From an uncultured Methanobrevibacter sp. (GTDB lineage Archaea > Methanobacteriota > Methanobacteria > Methanobacteriales > Methanobacteriaceae): a stretch of DNA of 64,000 nt. Positions within the stretch are counted from its first letter, which is position 1, and every line of letters begins with the position of its first letter. The translations under genes were made by a program, and so were the position numbers. The notes beneath the pieces are model-generated. The model made no database searches. It saw only the letters and a program-made list of their open reading frames with translations, and was not told the DNA's origin. Below, one piece after another: positions 26,573 to 36,112 of this stretch. The stretch covers positions 1-64,000 of the forward strand of contig NZ_OMWD01000010.1 in assembly GCF_900314695.1 (NCBI RefSeq), read 5' to 3'.

Positions 26573-29500
26573 ATGACAATTGAAGATGTAAAAAAATTCA
26601 AGGAATATTTTTATAAAAAAATTGCTGATTTTGATGAGTCATCAATGATTACTCCAAATATTAACGGAGAAAAGGAATCTGGAAAACCTAAAAAGGCAAC
26701 ATTAGAAATTAAAAAAGAAGAATTGAACAACTTCTTGCAGAATAATAAAATAACATTAAATACACTTTGTTTAGCAAGTACAATATTAACATTAAGTAAG
26801 TTTAACTTTACAAAAGAAATATTGATATATTACGGAAATAACATCCCTTTCGCATCTAAAACTGATGATAGAACAATTTCCGTTAAAAATTACTTGGATG
26901 AAATTAATGAAACTTACGAGGAAACATTGAACTATCAAGATGTGTCAAGTCAAGATTTGCTTTCCGAATCAAATTTAAAACTAGAGTTTTATTATAACTA
27001 CAATGATGATTTGAAGTTTGATGTTTCCGAAAATGAATATCCAAATTATTTAAAAGTCATCGAAGAAGATGACAACATAACTTTATCCCTTTTATTTAAT
27101 GATCAGTTATACTCTGATGAGTATATTGACATATTTTTAAAAAGCATTGAAACAATCATGCTCCAGATTATAAGCAATGACATAAATGAATTAAGCATTT
27201 GCGACATTGCTATTGAACAAGAGCAGGAAAATATCGAATTTCTTGATTTTGGAATCCCCTATCTTCACAAACGTTTCGAAAAGCAAGCTGAAGAAAATCC
27301 AGACAAAACTGCACTTGTCTCCAATGGTGAAATATTTACCTATTCCGAGCTAAACCAAAAGGCGAATCGTATTGCAAATGCCCTTATCAAAAGAGGAGTA
27401 GAACCTAAAAATAACATTTTAATTAAACTTCAAAGAACAAGTGACTTAATTGCATCAATATGGGGTATTTTAAAAGCAGGCTGTGCATTCATACCAATGG
27501 ATACAGAATACCCGAAAGAAAGGATTGATTACATCTACGAAAATAGTCAAGCTGAATATATCATTTCAAACGAAACAAACGATGAATCAATCGATATAAA
27601 AGAACTCTTAAAAGAAGAAAATACCGAAAATCCAAATGTAGAAATAAGTCCTGATGATTTGGCATACATGATTTACACCTCAGGATCTACCGGAAATCCA
27701 AAAGGAGTAATGATTCGCCACAAAAACATATGTAACTTAGTAGAAGATTATCCTAAGACACATTATGATAGGCTTTTAAGTATGACCACAATTTCCTTCG
27801 ATGTGGCGCTGGAAGATATCTTAACAAGTCTTACAGGCGGTCTTGAATTAATTTTCGCTAATGATATTGAAATTAAAAGTACACCGGAACTAGTTAAATT
27901 AATCAATAAGTATGAACCACAAGTAATGGATGTAACTCCATCAAGATTGGCAGCATACCTTGAAGTTGACTCATTTTGTAAAGCAATCAAATGCATTGAA
28001 TGCATATTCATCGGTGGAGAACAATTTTCAGCATCTACCTACACAGAATTTATAAAACACAGTGACGCAATTGTATACAACAGTTACGGACCAACTGAAA
28101 CTACAATTACCTCAAACAACAAAATTGTGACTGATGTTAATGATTTGACCGTGGGTCCTCCAGTAAGAAATTATATTACTGATGTAAGAGACATTGACGG
28201 CAAATTACTACCACAAGGAGTAATGGGAGAACTATACATTGGAGGTCCAGGTGTTGGAAAAGGATATTACAACTTAGACGATAAAACAAAAGAAGTATTC
28301 CTAACCATTAATGACCTCCCATACTACAGAAGTGGGGACTATGCAATTGAAACACCTAACGGTGAAATCGACATAAAAGGAAGAATCGATAACCAAATCA
28401 AACTCAGAGGACTAAGAATAGAAATCGGAGAAATCGAATCCAACATCGGAAAATATCCAAAAATAAAACAAAATGCCGTTGTTATTAAAGAAATCAATAA
28501 TAACGACCATCTTTGTGCATACTTCACTGCTGAAGAGGAAATTGATACTGAAGATTTAAAAGAACACTTGAAAGAAAGATTGACCAGATACATGGTTCCA
28601 ACAGTATTTATGCAATTGGATGAAATGCCACAAACACCAAATGGAAAAACTGACATTAAACAATTGCCGGAACCAGAATTAAAATTATCATTAACACTTC
28701 CTGAAACTGAAACTGAAGAAATATTAATGAGCATTGCTTCAAAACTTACAGAAACTGAAGAATTTGGTACTACCGATGATTTATACGCTGTCGGATTTAC
28801 TTCATTAACATTGATGAAGTTAAATGCAATCATCTATGAAGAGTTGCATGCTAACCTAAACATTATTGAACTGTTAAATGATCCGACAATTAAAAATATT
28901 GCAAAACAAATTGACAACATCGAAGAGGATGGAATAGATTTAGATGCATTAATCGAATCAACAAAAGATACAATTTATTATCCGTTAACTTCAAATCAAT
29001 TGGGAGTTTACTACGAATGTATCCAGAGTACTGAAGAAGCACAATACAATCTTCCAGCTACAATCAAATTCGACAATTCAGTTGATGCTGAAAAATTAAA
29101 AGAAGCTATAATAACTACAATTGAAGCATATCCATATCTTAAAACCAGACTTGTCACACATGATGGAGAACTAATGCAAAAACGTGATGATTCAATTGCA
29201 ATTGAAGACATTCCTATTGTTGAAGTGGATTCCATTACTGATGAAGAAATTGAAAAAGAAAATGTGAAAACATTTGAATTGGAAGATAATCAATTGTTCA
29301 GGTTCAAAATATATAAAACTCCTTCACAAACAATATTGTTCTCAGATGTTCACCACATAATTACTGATGGAGAATCTCTTGATAATTTATTTAACAATAT
29401 CTCTAATGCTTATGATGGAAAAGAACTTGAAAAAGAAACTATTGACGGATATCTTAACAGCATTATTGAAAAAGAAAATGAAAAAAGCGAACATTACGAA

Positions 29501-31075
29501 TTATCTAAAAAATACTTCCAAGACCAATTAAGTCATGAAGTGGATTCAACAATCTTAACACCTGACTTAAATGGAGACCAAGAAAAAGGAATTTTAAAAC
29601 CTGTATCCAAAAACATTGATCCTAACGAAATTAGTGAATTCTGTTCCAATACTAAAATAAGTCCTAATGTATTGGTCATGGCAAGTACAATATTGACATT
29701 AAACAAATACACATTCAGTGATAAAACTTTATTAACAACAATTTTCAACGGTAGGGCAAACCCTAATTACTACAATACCCAAGCATTTTTAGTAAAAACA
29801 CTACCAATAGTATCAATCAATGAAAACAGAAATCAAACTGTTAAAGAATTCTTAAAACAGATTTCAGATATCTGGAAAGATACTATTAATTACAGCGATT
29901 ATCCATATGCAAATATTGCTGAGGAATTTAAATTAAAACCGGAATTCTTCTATGCATATCACAACTTAGATTCTGAAAAAATAGAAATTAACAATAAAAC
30001 TTATGAAGTTGAATATGTAAATACCGTTGAAACCAATTACAAAATTGTTTTTGATGTGAATGAAACTAAAGACAATGTCGAATTCTTCCTACAATACAAT
30101 GACCAATTATACTCCAAGGAATATATTGAAACATTTGTAAATTCCATCCTAATTACTTTAAAACAGATTATGGAAAGCAATATTGAAGAATTAATGATTA
30201 AAGATATTGAATTGGAAACCGAAAGGCCACTACCTGAATTCATACCTGTAGAAACACCATTCATACACAAACGTTTCGAAAAACAAGTAGAAACAAAACC
30301 AGATGAAATAGCACTCATTGCAACAGATGCAACACTAACATACAAAGAACTAAACGAAAAAGCAAACAGAATCGCAAACGCACTCATCAAAAAAGGAGTA
30401 AAACCAAAAAGCAACATATTGGGAATGCTTAAAAGAGACAGTGCATTAATTGCAACAATTATAGGTATTTTAAAAGCAGGATGCACATTCGTACCATTGG
30501 ATTTAGAATACCCTGTTGAAAGAATTCAATACATTTATGAAAACAGCCAAGCAGACTACATAATTACTGAAGATGAATCAACAGATGTTTCTTTAAATAT
30601 TGAAGAGCTACTTAAAGAAGACAATACAGAAAATCCAAATGTAGAAATAAGTCCTGATGATTTAGCATATATGATTTACACCTCAGGATCTACCGGAAAA
30701 CCTAAAGGTGTAATGATTGGTCATGAAAATGCATGCAACCAAGTAGCTGAAAATCCAAAAGCAGAATACAACAATTTATTAAGTATTGCAACAATTGCAT
30801 TCGACACATCCCTTGAAGATATTCTAACTGGAATTACTAACGGAATCAAAATCATCTTCGCAAACGACAATGAAATCAAAAACGTTGTTGACCTGATAAA
30901 ATTAATTGATGAAAACAAACCGGAAGTAATGGAATTCACACCATCAAGATTAATTTCATACCTTGAAGTAGATGAATTCTGCGAAGTAATAGAATGCGCA
31001 AAATGTATCGTAATGGGAGGAGAACAATTCTCAGCCAAAGCATTCAACGGAGTCAAACAATACACCAAACAATAG
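26573..31075 (+). CDS. Nonribosomal peptide synthetase, 5' part (module 1 and truncated module 2)
   Basis: A 1500-residue NRPS fragment. Residues 1-225 are only the C-terminal half of a condensation domain, without HHxxxDG. A1 follows (TSGSTGNPKG near 369, NSYGPTE near 503, NGKTD near 690), then a carrier domain (GFTSL, Ser near 743), a complete C domain (HHIITDG near 928) and A2 up to TSGSTGKPKG near 1369. The frame stops after KQYTKQ. Compared with the nearly identical A3 tract, 34 bp are missing at the junction 31067/31068. The missing bases encode the A5 core with NSYGPTE, so A2 is cut and shifted. It is preceded by a 225-bp AT-rich promoter region with a weak ribosome site. Confidence 0.9.
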   Translation: MTIEDVKKFKEYFYKKIADFDESSMITPNINGEKESGKPKKATLEIKKEELNNFLQNNKITLNTLCLASTILTLSKFNFTKEILIYYGNNIPFASKTDDRTISVKNYLDEINETYEETLNYQDVSSQDLLSESNLKLEFYYNYNDDLKFDVSENEYPNYLKVIEEDDNITLSLLFNDQLYSDEYIDIFLKSIETIMLQIISNDINELSICDIAIEQEQENIEFLDFGIPYLHKRFEKQAEENPDKTALVSNGEIFTYSELNQKANRIANALIKRGVEPKNNILIKLQRTSDLIASIWGILKAGCAFIPMDTEYPKERIDYIYENSQAEYIISNETNDESIDIKELLKEENTENPNVEISPDDLAYMIYTSGSTGNPKGVMIRHKNICNLVEDYPKTHYDRLLSMTTISFDVALEDILTSLTGGLELIFANDIEIKSTPELVKLINKYEPQVMDVTPSRLAAYLEVDSFCKAIKCIECIFIGGEQFSASTYTEFIKHSDAIVYNSYGPTETTITSNNKIVTDVNDLTVGPPVRNYITDVRDIDGKLLPQGVMGELYIGGPGVGKGYYNLDDKTKEVFLTINDLPYYRSGDYAIETPNGEIDIKGRIDNQIKLRGLRIEIGEIESNIGKYPKIKQNAVVIKEINNNDHLCAYFTAEEEIDTEDLKEHLKERLTRYMVPTVFMQLDEMPQTPNGKTDIKQLPEPELKLSLTLPETETEEILMSIASKLTETEEFGTTDDLYAVGFTSLTLMKLNAIIYEELHANLNIIELLNDPTIKNIAKQIDNIEEDGIDLDALIESTKDTIYYPLTSNQLGVYYECIQSTEEAQYNLPATIKFDNSVDAEKLKEAIITTIEAYPYLKTRLVTHDGELMQKRDDSIAIEDIPIVEVDSITDEEIEKENVKTFELEDNQLFRFKIYKTPSQTILFSDVHHIITDGESLDNLFNNISNAYDGKELEKETIDGYLNSIIEKENEKSEHYELSKKYFQDQLSHEVDSTILTPDLNGDQEKGILKPVSKNIDPNEISEFCSNTKISPNVLVMASTILTLNKYTFSDKTLLTTIFNGRANPNYYNTQAFLVKTLPIVSINENRNQTVKEFLKQISDIWKDTINYSDYPYANIAEEFKLKPEFFYAYHNLDSEKIEINNKTYEVEYVNTVETNYKIVFDVNETKDNVEFFLQYNDQLYSKEYIETFVNSILITLKQIMESNIEELMIKDIELETERPLPEFIPVETPFIHKRFEKQVETKPDEIALIATDATLTYKELNEKANRIANALIKKGVKPKSNILGMLKRDSALIATIIGILKAGCTFVPLDLEYPVERIQYIYENSQADYIITEDESTDVSLNIEELLKEDNTENPNVEISPDDLAYMIYTSGSTGKPKGVMIGHENACNQVAENPKAEYNNLLSIATIAFDTSLEDILTGITNGIKIIFANDNEIKNVVDLIKLIDENKPEVMEFTPSRLISYLEVDEFCEVIECAKCIVMGGEQFSAKAFNGVKQYTKQ

Positions 31076-34000
31076 CATCCAACTACAAAGAAATAACCGA
31101 CCCAGAAAACATCACAGTTGGACCTGCGCTCAAAAACTATGTGACAGAAGTTAGAGACATTGACGGCAAACTACTACCACAAGGAGTCATGGGAGAACTA
31201 TACATCGGAGGTGTAGGTGTAGGTAAAGGATACTACAATATGCCAGACAAAACCGAAGAAGTATACCTCACAATCAACGACATCCCATACTACAGAAGCG
31301 GAGACTACGCAATCGAACTACCAAATGGTGACATAGACATCAAAGGAAGAATCGATAACCAAATCAAACTCAGAGGACTAAGAATAGAAATCGGAGAAAT
31401 CGAATCCAACATTAATAGATTCCCACAAATAAAGCAAACTGTAGTAGTAATTAAAGAAATCAATAAATCTGAGCACTTATGCGCTTACTTTACATCTGAA
31501 GAAAAAATAGATACTCACCTGTTAAAACGTTACTTAGGAAATAAATTAACCAAGTACATGATTCCATCAGTGTTTATGCAAATAGATGAAATACCTCAAA
31601 CACCAAATGGAAAAACTGATCTCAAGGAATTGCCTGCTCCAGTACTAAACTTAGAAAATGTAAAACCTGAAAATGAAACTGAAGAAAAAATATTCAAACT
31701 CACATCTGAACTCATCAATACTGATGAATTCGGTACAACAGATGATTTGTATGCATTAGGATTCTCTTCATTAACCTTAATGAAATTAAATTCAATGATT
31801 TATAATGAAACTAATGTTAACATCGATATTACTTCATTATTTACAAATCCTACTGTTAAAAGTCTTGCAGATAAAGTTGACAATAATATAGAATCACAAA
31901 TTGATATTGAAGAAATAATTGAATCTTCAAAGGATATGGAGTTATTCCCATTGACTTCAAACCAATTGGGTATCTACTATGAATGTATACAAACCGACAA
32001 AATAAAATACACAATGCCATATGCAATAAGGTTTGACAACAATGTTGATCCAAATAAACTAAGAGATGCCCTTATCAAAACAGTTGAAGCACACCCATAT
32101 CTTAAAACAAGAATAATAAACACTGATGATGGAGAAATAAAACAGAAAAGATGCGATGATGCAGAAATTGATGAAATTGAAATTGTCGAAATTGATTCAA
32201 TAACCAATGAGGAAATAATGGAAAATGACATAAAATTAATCCCATTAGATGACAATCAATTATTCAGATTCAAAATCTACAATACACCATCTGAAACAAT
32301 ATTGTTCTCTGATTTCCATCACATCATAACAGATGGAGTATCCCAAGATAATTTCTTCGCTGATGTGACAAAAGCATACAGAAATGAAGAACTTAAAACA
32401 GAAAAGATTAATGGATACATTTACAGTTTAATTGAAGAAGAAATGGGACTAAATGAAGTTTCAGAAAAATTCTTCAAAAATAAATTCAGTGAAGGTTTAG
32501 AATCTACAGTTTTAACACCTAACCTAAATGGAAATCCTGATAAAGGAAACATAAAACTTATTAAGGATACTGTAAACTCCACATTTGTCAGACATTTCTG
32601 TAAAGACCATTCCATAAGTCCAAACGTTTTATTCATGACTGCAACAATGATTAGTCTTGATAAATTTACATTCAACGATAAATCATTAATAACAACCATT
32701 TTCAACGGTAGGGCAAATTCAGATTACTTTGACACTCAAGGAATGTTAGTTAAAACATTGCCAATTATTGTCAACAGTGAAAAACGTGACATGATGATTG
32801 AAGACTACATCAAATTGGTTGACAAATCATGGAAGGATGCATTGGTTCACAGCAATTACCCATACACTAAACTTGCAGAAGACTACCAGCTAAAGCCTGA
32901 ATTCTTTTATGCATTCCACGAAGACTTTGAAAAAGACATGATTAAAATCGGTGATAAAAGTTATGATATGATTCCACTCGACGGTACTGTAGCAACAGAT
33001 TATAAAATAAACTTAGATGTGTTTGATGATGGAGAAATAATTGGAATATACATTGAATATAATGACCAAATATATTCCAAAGATTATGTTAAAAAATTCC
33101 TACAAGCAATAAAGTACACATTATTCCAGTTCTTCATAAATGATATGGATAAAATCAGCATCAAAGACATTGAATTAAATAATGAATATGAAATGCCAGT
33201 ATTTGATGAGTTAGATACACCATTCTTACACAAACGTTTCGAAAAACAAGTGGAAACAAAACCAGATGAAATAGCACTGGTTGCAACAGATGCAACACTA
33301 ACATACAAAGAACTAAACGAAAAAGCAAACAGAATCGCAAACGCACTAATCAAAAAAGGAGTAAAACCAAAAAGCAATGTACTTGCAATGCTTCCAAGAG
33401 ACAGCAATTTAATATCAACCATATTAGGTATATTCAAAGCAGGTTGTACATTCGTACCACTGGATTTAGAATATCCTCAAGAAAGAATTGACTACATCTA
33501 TGAAAACAGTCAAGCAGACTATATCATAAATACCAGTGGAGAAGCAGAAAATTCATTAAATATCCATGATTTAATTAAAGAGGATGATGCTTCCAATCCT
33601 GATGTTGAAATTACCCGTGATGATTTAGCATACATGATTTACACCTCAGGGTCTACAGGAAATCCAAAAGGAGTAATGATCAGTCACGAAAATGCATGTA
33701 ACGAGGTAGCTGAAAATCCAAAAGCTGAATATAACAACCTGTTAAGTATTGCAACAATCGCATTCGACACATCCCTTGAAGATATCCTGACCGGACTTAC
33801 CAACGGAATCAAAATCATCTTCGCAAACGATGTGGAAATCAAAAACCTTGTTGATTTGATAAAACTTATTAAAGAAAACAAACCGGAAGTAATGGAATTC
33901 ACACCATCAAGACTGCTTTCATATCTTGAAATAGATGAATTCTGCGAAGTAATAGAATGCGCAAAATGTATCGTAATGGGAGGAGAACAATTCTCAGCCA

Positions 34001-36096
34001 AAGCATTCAACGGAGTCAAACAATACACCACAAAAGTATACAACAGTTACGGACCAACAGAAGCAACAATAGCATCCAACTACAAAGAAATAACCGACCC
34101 AGAAAACATTACAATCGGAAAAGCATTGAGAAACTATGCAACTGAAGTAAGAGACATTGACGGCAAACTACTACCACAAGGAGTCATGGGAGAACTATAC
34201 ATCGGAGGAATCGGTGTAGGTAAAGGATACTACAACATGGAAGACAAAACCAAAGAAGTATACCTCACAATCAACGACATCCCATACTACAGAAGCGGAG
34301 ACTACGCAATCGAACTACCAAATGGAGAAATTGATATCAAAGGAAGAATTGACAACCAAATCAAACTCAGAGGACTAAGAATAGAAATCGGAGAAATCGA
34401 ATCCAATATCGGAAACTTCCCAGATATCAAACAGAACATTGTAGTCATTAAAAAGATTAACAATACCGAACATTTATGTGCCTACTTCACAGCAGAAGAT
34501 GAAATCGACACTGATGAGTTAAAAGAATATTTAAAAGAAAGATTAACCAAATATATGGTTCCAACAGTATTCATGCAATTAGATGAAATGCCTCAATTGC
34601 CAAATGGTAAAACTGATACAAAACGTTTACCAGAACCAAAAATGGAAATCAAGTATGTTGCACCTGAAACTAAATTGGAACAAGAACTTTGTACCATCTT
34701 TTCAAATATATTAAATATTGAAACTGTTGGTGCTGAAGACAATTTCTTTGAAATAGGTGGAACATCACTTATTGCATCCAAACTCATTATTGAATTACTA
34801 AAACAGGATTACACAGTCAAATATGATGATGTATTCCATAATCAAACTCCAAGAAAGTTAGCCAAGTTCTTATCCGGAGAAGTTGATGAAGAAAATATGG
34901 AAGCAAATGCAATCAAAAATTATGACTACAGCAATATCAACAAACTTCTTGAAGAAAATACTTTGGATAACTTCTTAGATGGGGAAACTGAAGAAATCGG
35001 CAATGCATTATTAACTGGAGTCACAGGGTTCCTTGGAATTCATGTATTATACGAATACATTAAAAATGAAACAGGAACCATCTATTGTATGTTAAGAAAA
35101 GGCAGCTTTGATTCCTGTGAAGATCGTCTAATCGACTTAATGGACTATTACTTCGATGAAGACCTAACTGACCTCATAGGTTCAAGAATCATATTGAGTG
35201 AAGGTGACATAACATCACTCGATGACTTCAAAAAACTTGAAGACTATCCTATCGACACAATAATAAACTGTGCAGCTATAGTAAAACACTACACAGCTGA
35301 TGACTACATCTTTAAGGTAAATGTTGATGGAGTAATTAACGGACTCAAATTTGCACAATCAAGAGACAACATCAAATATGTGCAAATATCTACAGTGAGT
35401 GTTCTTTCAGGTTATTCAGAAAATGAAGAAGCATATCCAGATGTAAGGTTTAACGAAAGAACTTTATACTACGAACAAGACTTAACCAACAAATACTTAG
35501 GCAGTAAATTCTTAGCTGAAAGAATGGTTTTAGAAGCGGCAACAAAAGGATTGCCTGTAAAAATAATTCGAGTTGGAAACCTCATGAGCCGTTATAGTGA
35601 TGGAGTATTCCAGAAAAACTATGACACCAATGCTTTCCTAAACAACATAAAAGCTATTAAAAACCTTAAAGCATTAACACCTAATATGTCTCAAGAAGTC
35701 GTGGAAATGAGTCCAATTGATTGTGTTGCAAGAGGAGTTCTTGAATTATCAAAAACACCTAATAAATGTAGGGTATTCCATTGTATGAACAATAAGTATA
35801 TCCTTAATAGTGATATAATTAATGTGCTAAATACCTATGGTTATGACATCAAAGAAGTAAGCAATGAAGAATTTAAAGAAATATATGAGAAAAATATGGA
35901 TGAAAACATCCAAGGATTGATTACCGCTGAAATTGGTATTGATGACCTTGATGAAGTAGATGACTTCGATGCAAAAATTGAAATCGAACAGACTACAGAA
36001 ATTCTTCACGAATTAGGCTTCGATTGGCCACAACCTGATGATGAATATCTTAAAAAATTAATAGATTATTTAAATAGCGTTAAATATTTCGATTAA
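30994..36096 (+). CDS. Nonribosomal peptide synthetase, 3' part (rest of module 2, module 3, reductase)
   Basis: True homology begins at about 31068; the first 25 or so codons are an out-of-frame reading of the upstream gene. Order: end of A2 (NGKTD near 205), carrier (Ser near 258), C domain (HHIITDG near 442), A3 (TSGSTGNPKG near 884, NSYGPTE near 1017), carrier (GGTSL, Ser near 1258) and a terminal thioester reductase. The reductase has TGVTGFLG near 1340 for NAD(P)H and a YLGSK catalytic Tyr/Lys pair near 1501-1505. Reductive release would give a peptide aldehyde or alcohol. The MATE gene follows 16 nt after the stop. No convincing ribosome site starts this half independently. Confidence 0.88.
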   Translation: MRKMYRNGRRTILSQSIQRSQTIHQTIASNYKEITDPENITVGPALKNYVTEVRDIDGKLLPQGVMGELYIGGVGVGKGYYNMPDKTEEVYLTINDIPYYRSGDYAIELPNGDIDIKGRIDNQIKLRGLRIEIGEIESNINRFPQIKQTVVVIKEINKSEHLCAYFTSEEKIDTHLLKRYLGNKLTKYMIPSVFMQIDEIPQTPNGKTDLKELPAPVLNLENVKPENETEEKIFKLTSELINTDEFGTTDDLYALGFSSLTLMKLNSMIYNETNVNIDITSLFTNPTVKSLADKVDNNIESQIDIEEIIESSKDMELFPLTSNQLGIYYECIQTDKIKYTMPYAIRFDNNVDPNKLRDALIKTVEAHPYLKTRIINTDDGEIKQKRCDDAEIDEIEIVEIDSITNEEIMENDIKLIPLDDNQLFRFKIYNTPSETILFSDFHHIITDGVSQDNFFADVTKAYRNEELKTEKINGYIYSLIEEEMGLNEVSEKFFKNKFSEGLESTVLTPNLNGNPDKGNIKLIKDTVNSTFVRHFCKDHSISPNVLFMTATMISLDKFTFNDKSLITTIFNGRANSDYFDTQGMLVKTLPIIVNSEKRDMMIEDYIKLVDKSWKDALVHSNYPYTKLAEDYQLKPEFFYAFHEDFEKDMIKIGDKSYDMIPLDGTVATDYKINLDVFDDGEIIGIYIEYNDQIYSKDYVKKFLQAIKYTLFQFFINDMDKISIKDIELNNEYEMPVFDELDTPFLHKRFEKQVETKPDEIALVATDATLTYKELNEKANRIANALIKKGVKPKSNVLAMLPRDSNLISTILGIFKAGCTFVPLDLEYPQERIDYIYENSQADYIINTSGEAENSLNIHDLIKEDDASNPDVEITRDDLAYMIYTSGSTGNPKGVMISHENACNEVAENPKAEYNNLLSIATIAFDTSLEDILTGLTNGIKIIFANDVEIKNLVDLIKLIKENKPEVMEFTPSRLLSYLEIDEFCEVIECAKCIVMGGEQFSAKAFNGVKQYTTKVYNSYGPTEATIASNYKEITDPENITIGKALRNYATEVRDIDGKLLPQGVMGELYIGGIGVGKGYYNMEDKTKEVYLTINDIPYYRSGDYAIELPNGEIDIKGRIDNQIKLRGLRIEIGEIESNIGNFPDIKQNIVVIKKINNTEHLCAYFTAEDEIDTDELKEYLKERLTKYMVPTVFMQLDEMPQLPNGKTDTKRLPEPKMEIKYVAPETKLEQELCTIFSNILNIETVGAEDNFFEIGGTSLIASKLIIELLKQDYTVKYDDVFHNQTPRKLAKFLSGEVDEENMEANAIKNYDYSNINKLLEENTLDNFLDGETEEIGNALLTGVTGFLGIHVLYEYIKNETGTIYCMLRKGSFDSCEDRLIDLMDYYFDEDLTDLIGSRIILSEGDITSLDDFKKLEDYPIDTIINCAAIVKHYTADDYIFKVNVDGVINGLKFAQSRDNIKYVQISTVSVLSGYSENEEAYPDVRFNERTLYYEQDLTNKYLGSKFLAERMVLEAATKGLPVKIIRVGNLMSRYSDGVFQKNYDTNAFLNNIKAIKNLKALTPNMSQEVVEMSPIDCVARGVLELSKTPNKCRVFHCMNNKYILNSDIINVLNTYGYDIKEVSNEEFKEIYEKNMDENIQGLITAEIGIDDLDEVDDFDAKIEIEQTTEILHELGFDWPQPDDEYLKKLIDYLNSVKYFD

Positions 36097-36112
36097 GTAA
36101 GAGATGAAAATC

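Noticed and set aside
30994..31067. The first 25 codons of the second NRPS frame as a real N-terminus
   Set aside because: The peptide MRKMYRNGRRTILSQ is simply the +1 reading of the A-domain DNA; the same string appears antiparallel to function at the module 3 copy near 33957.
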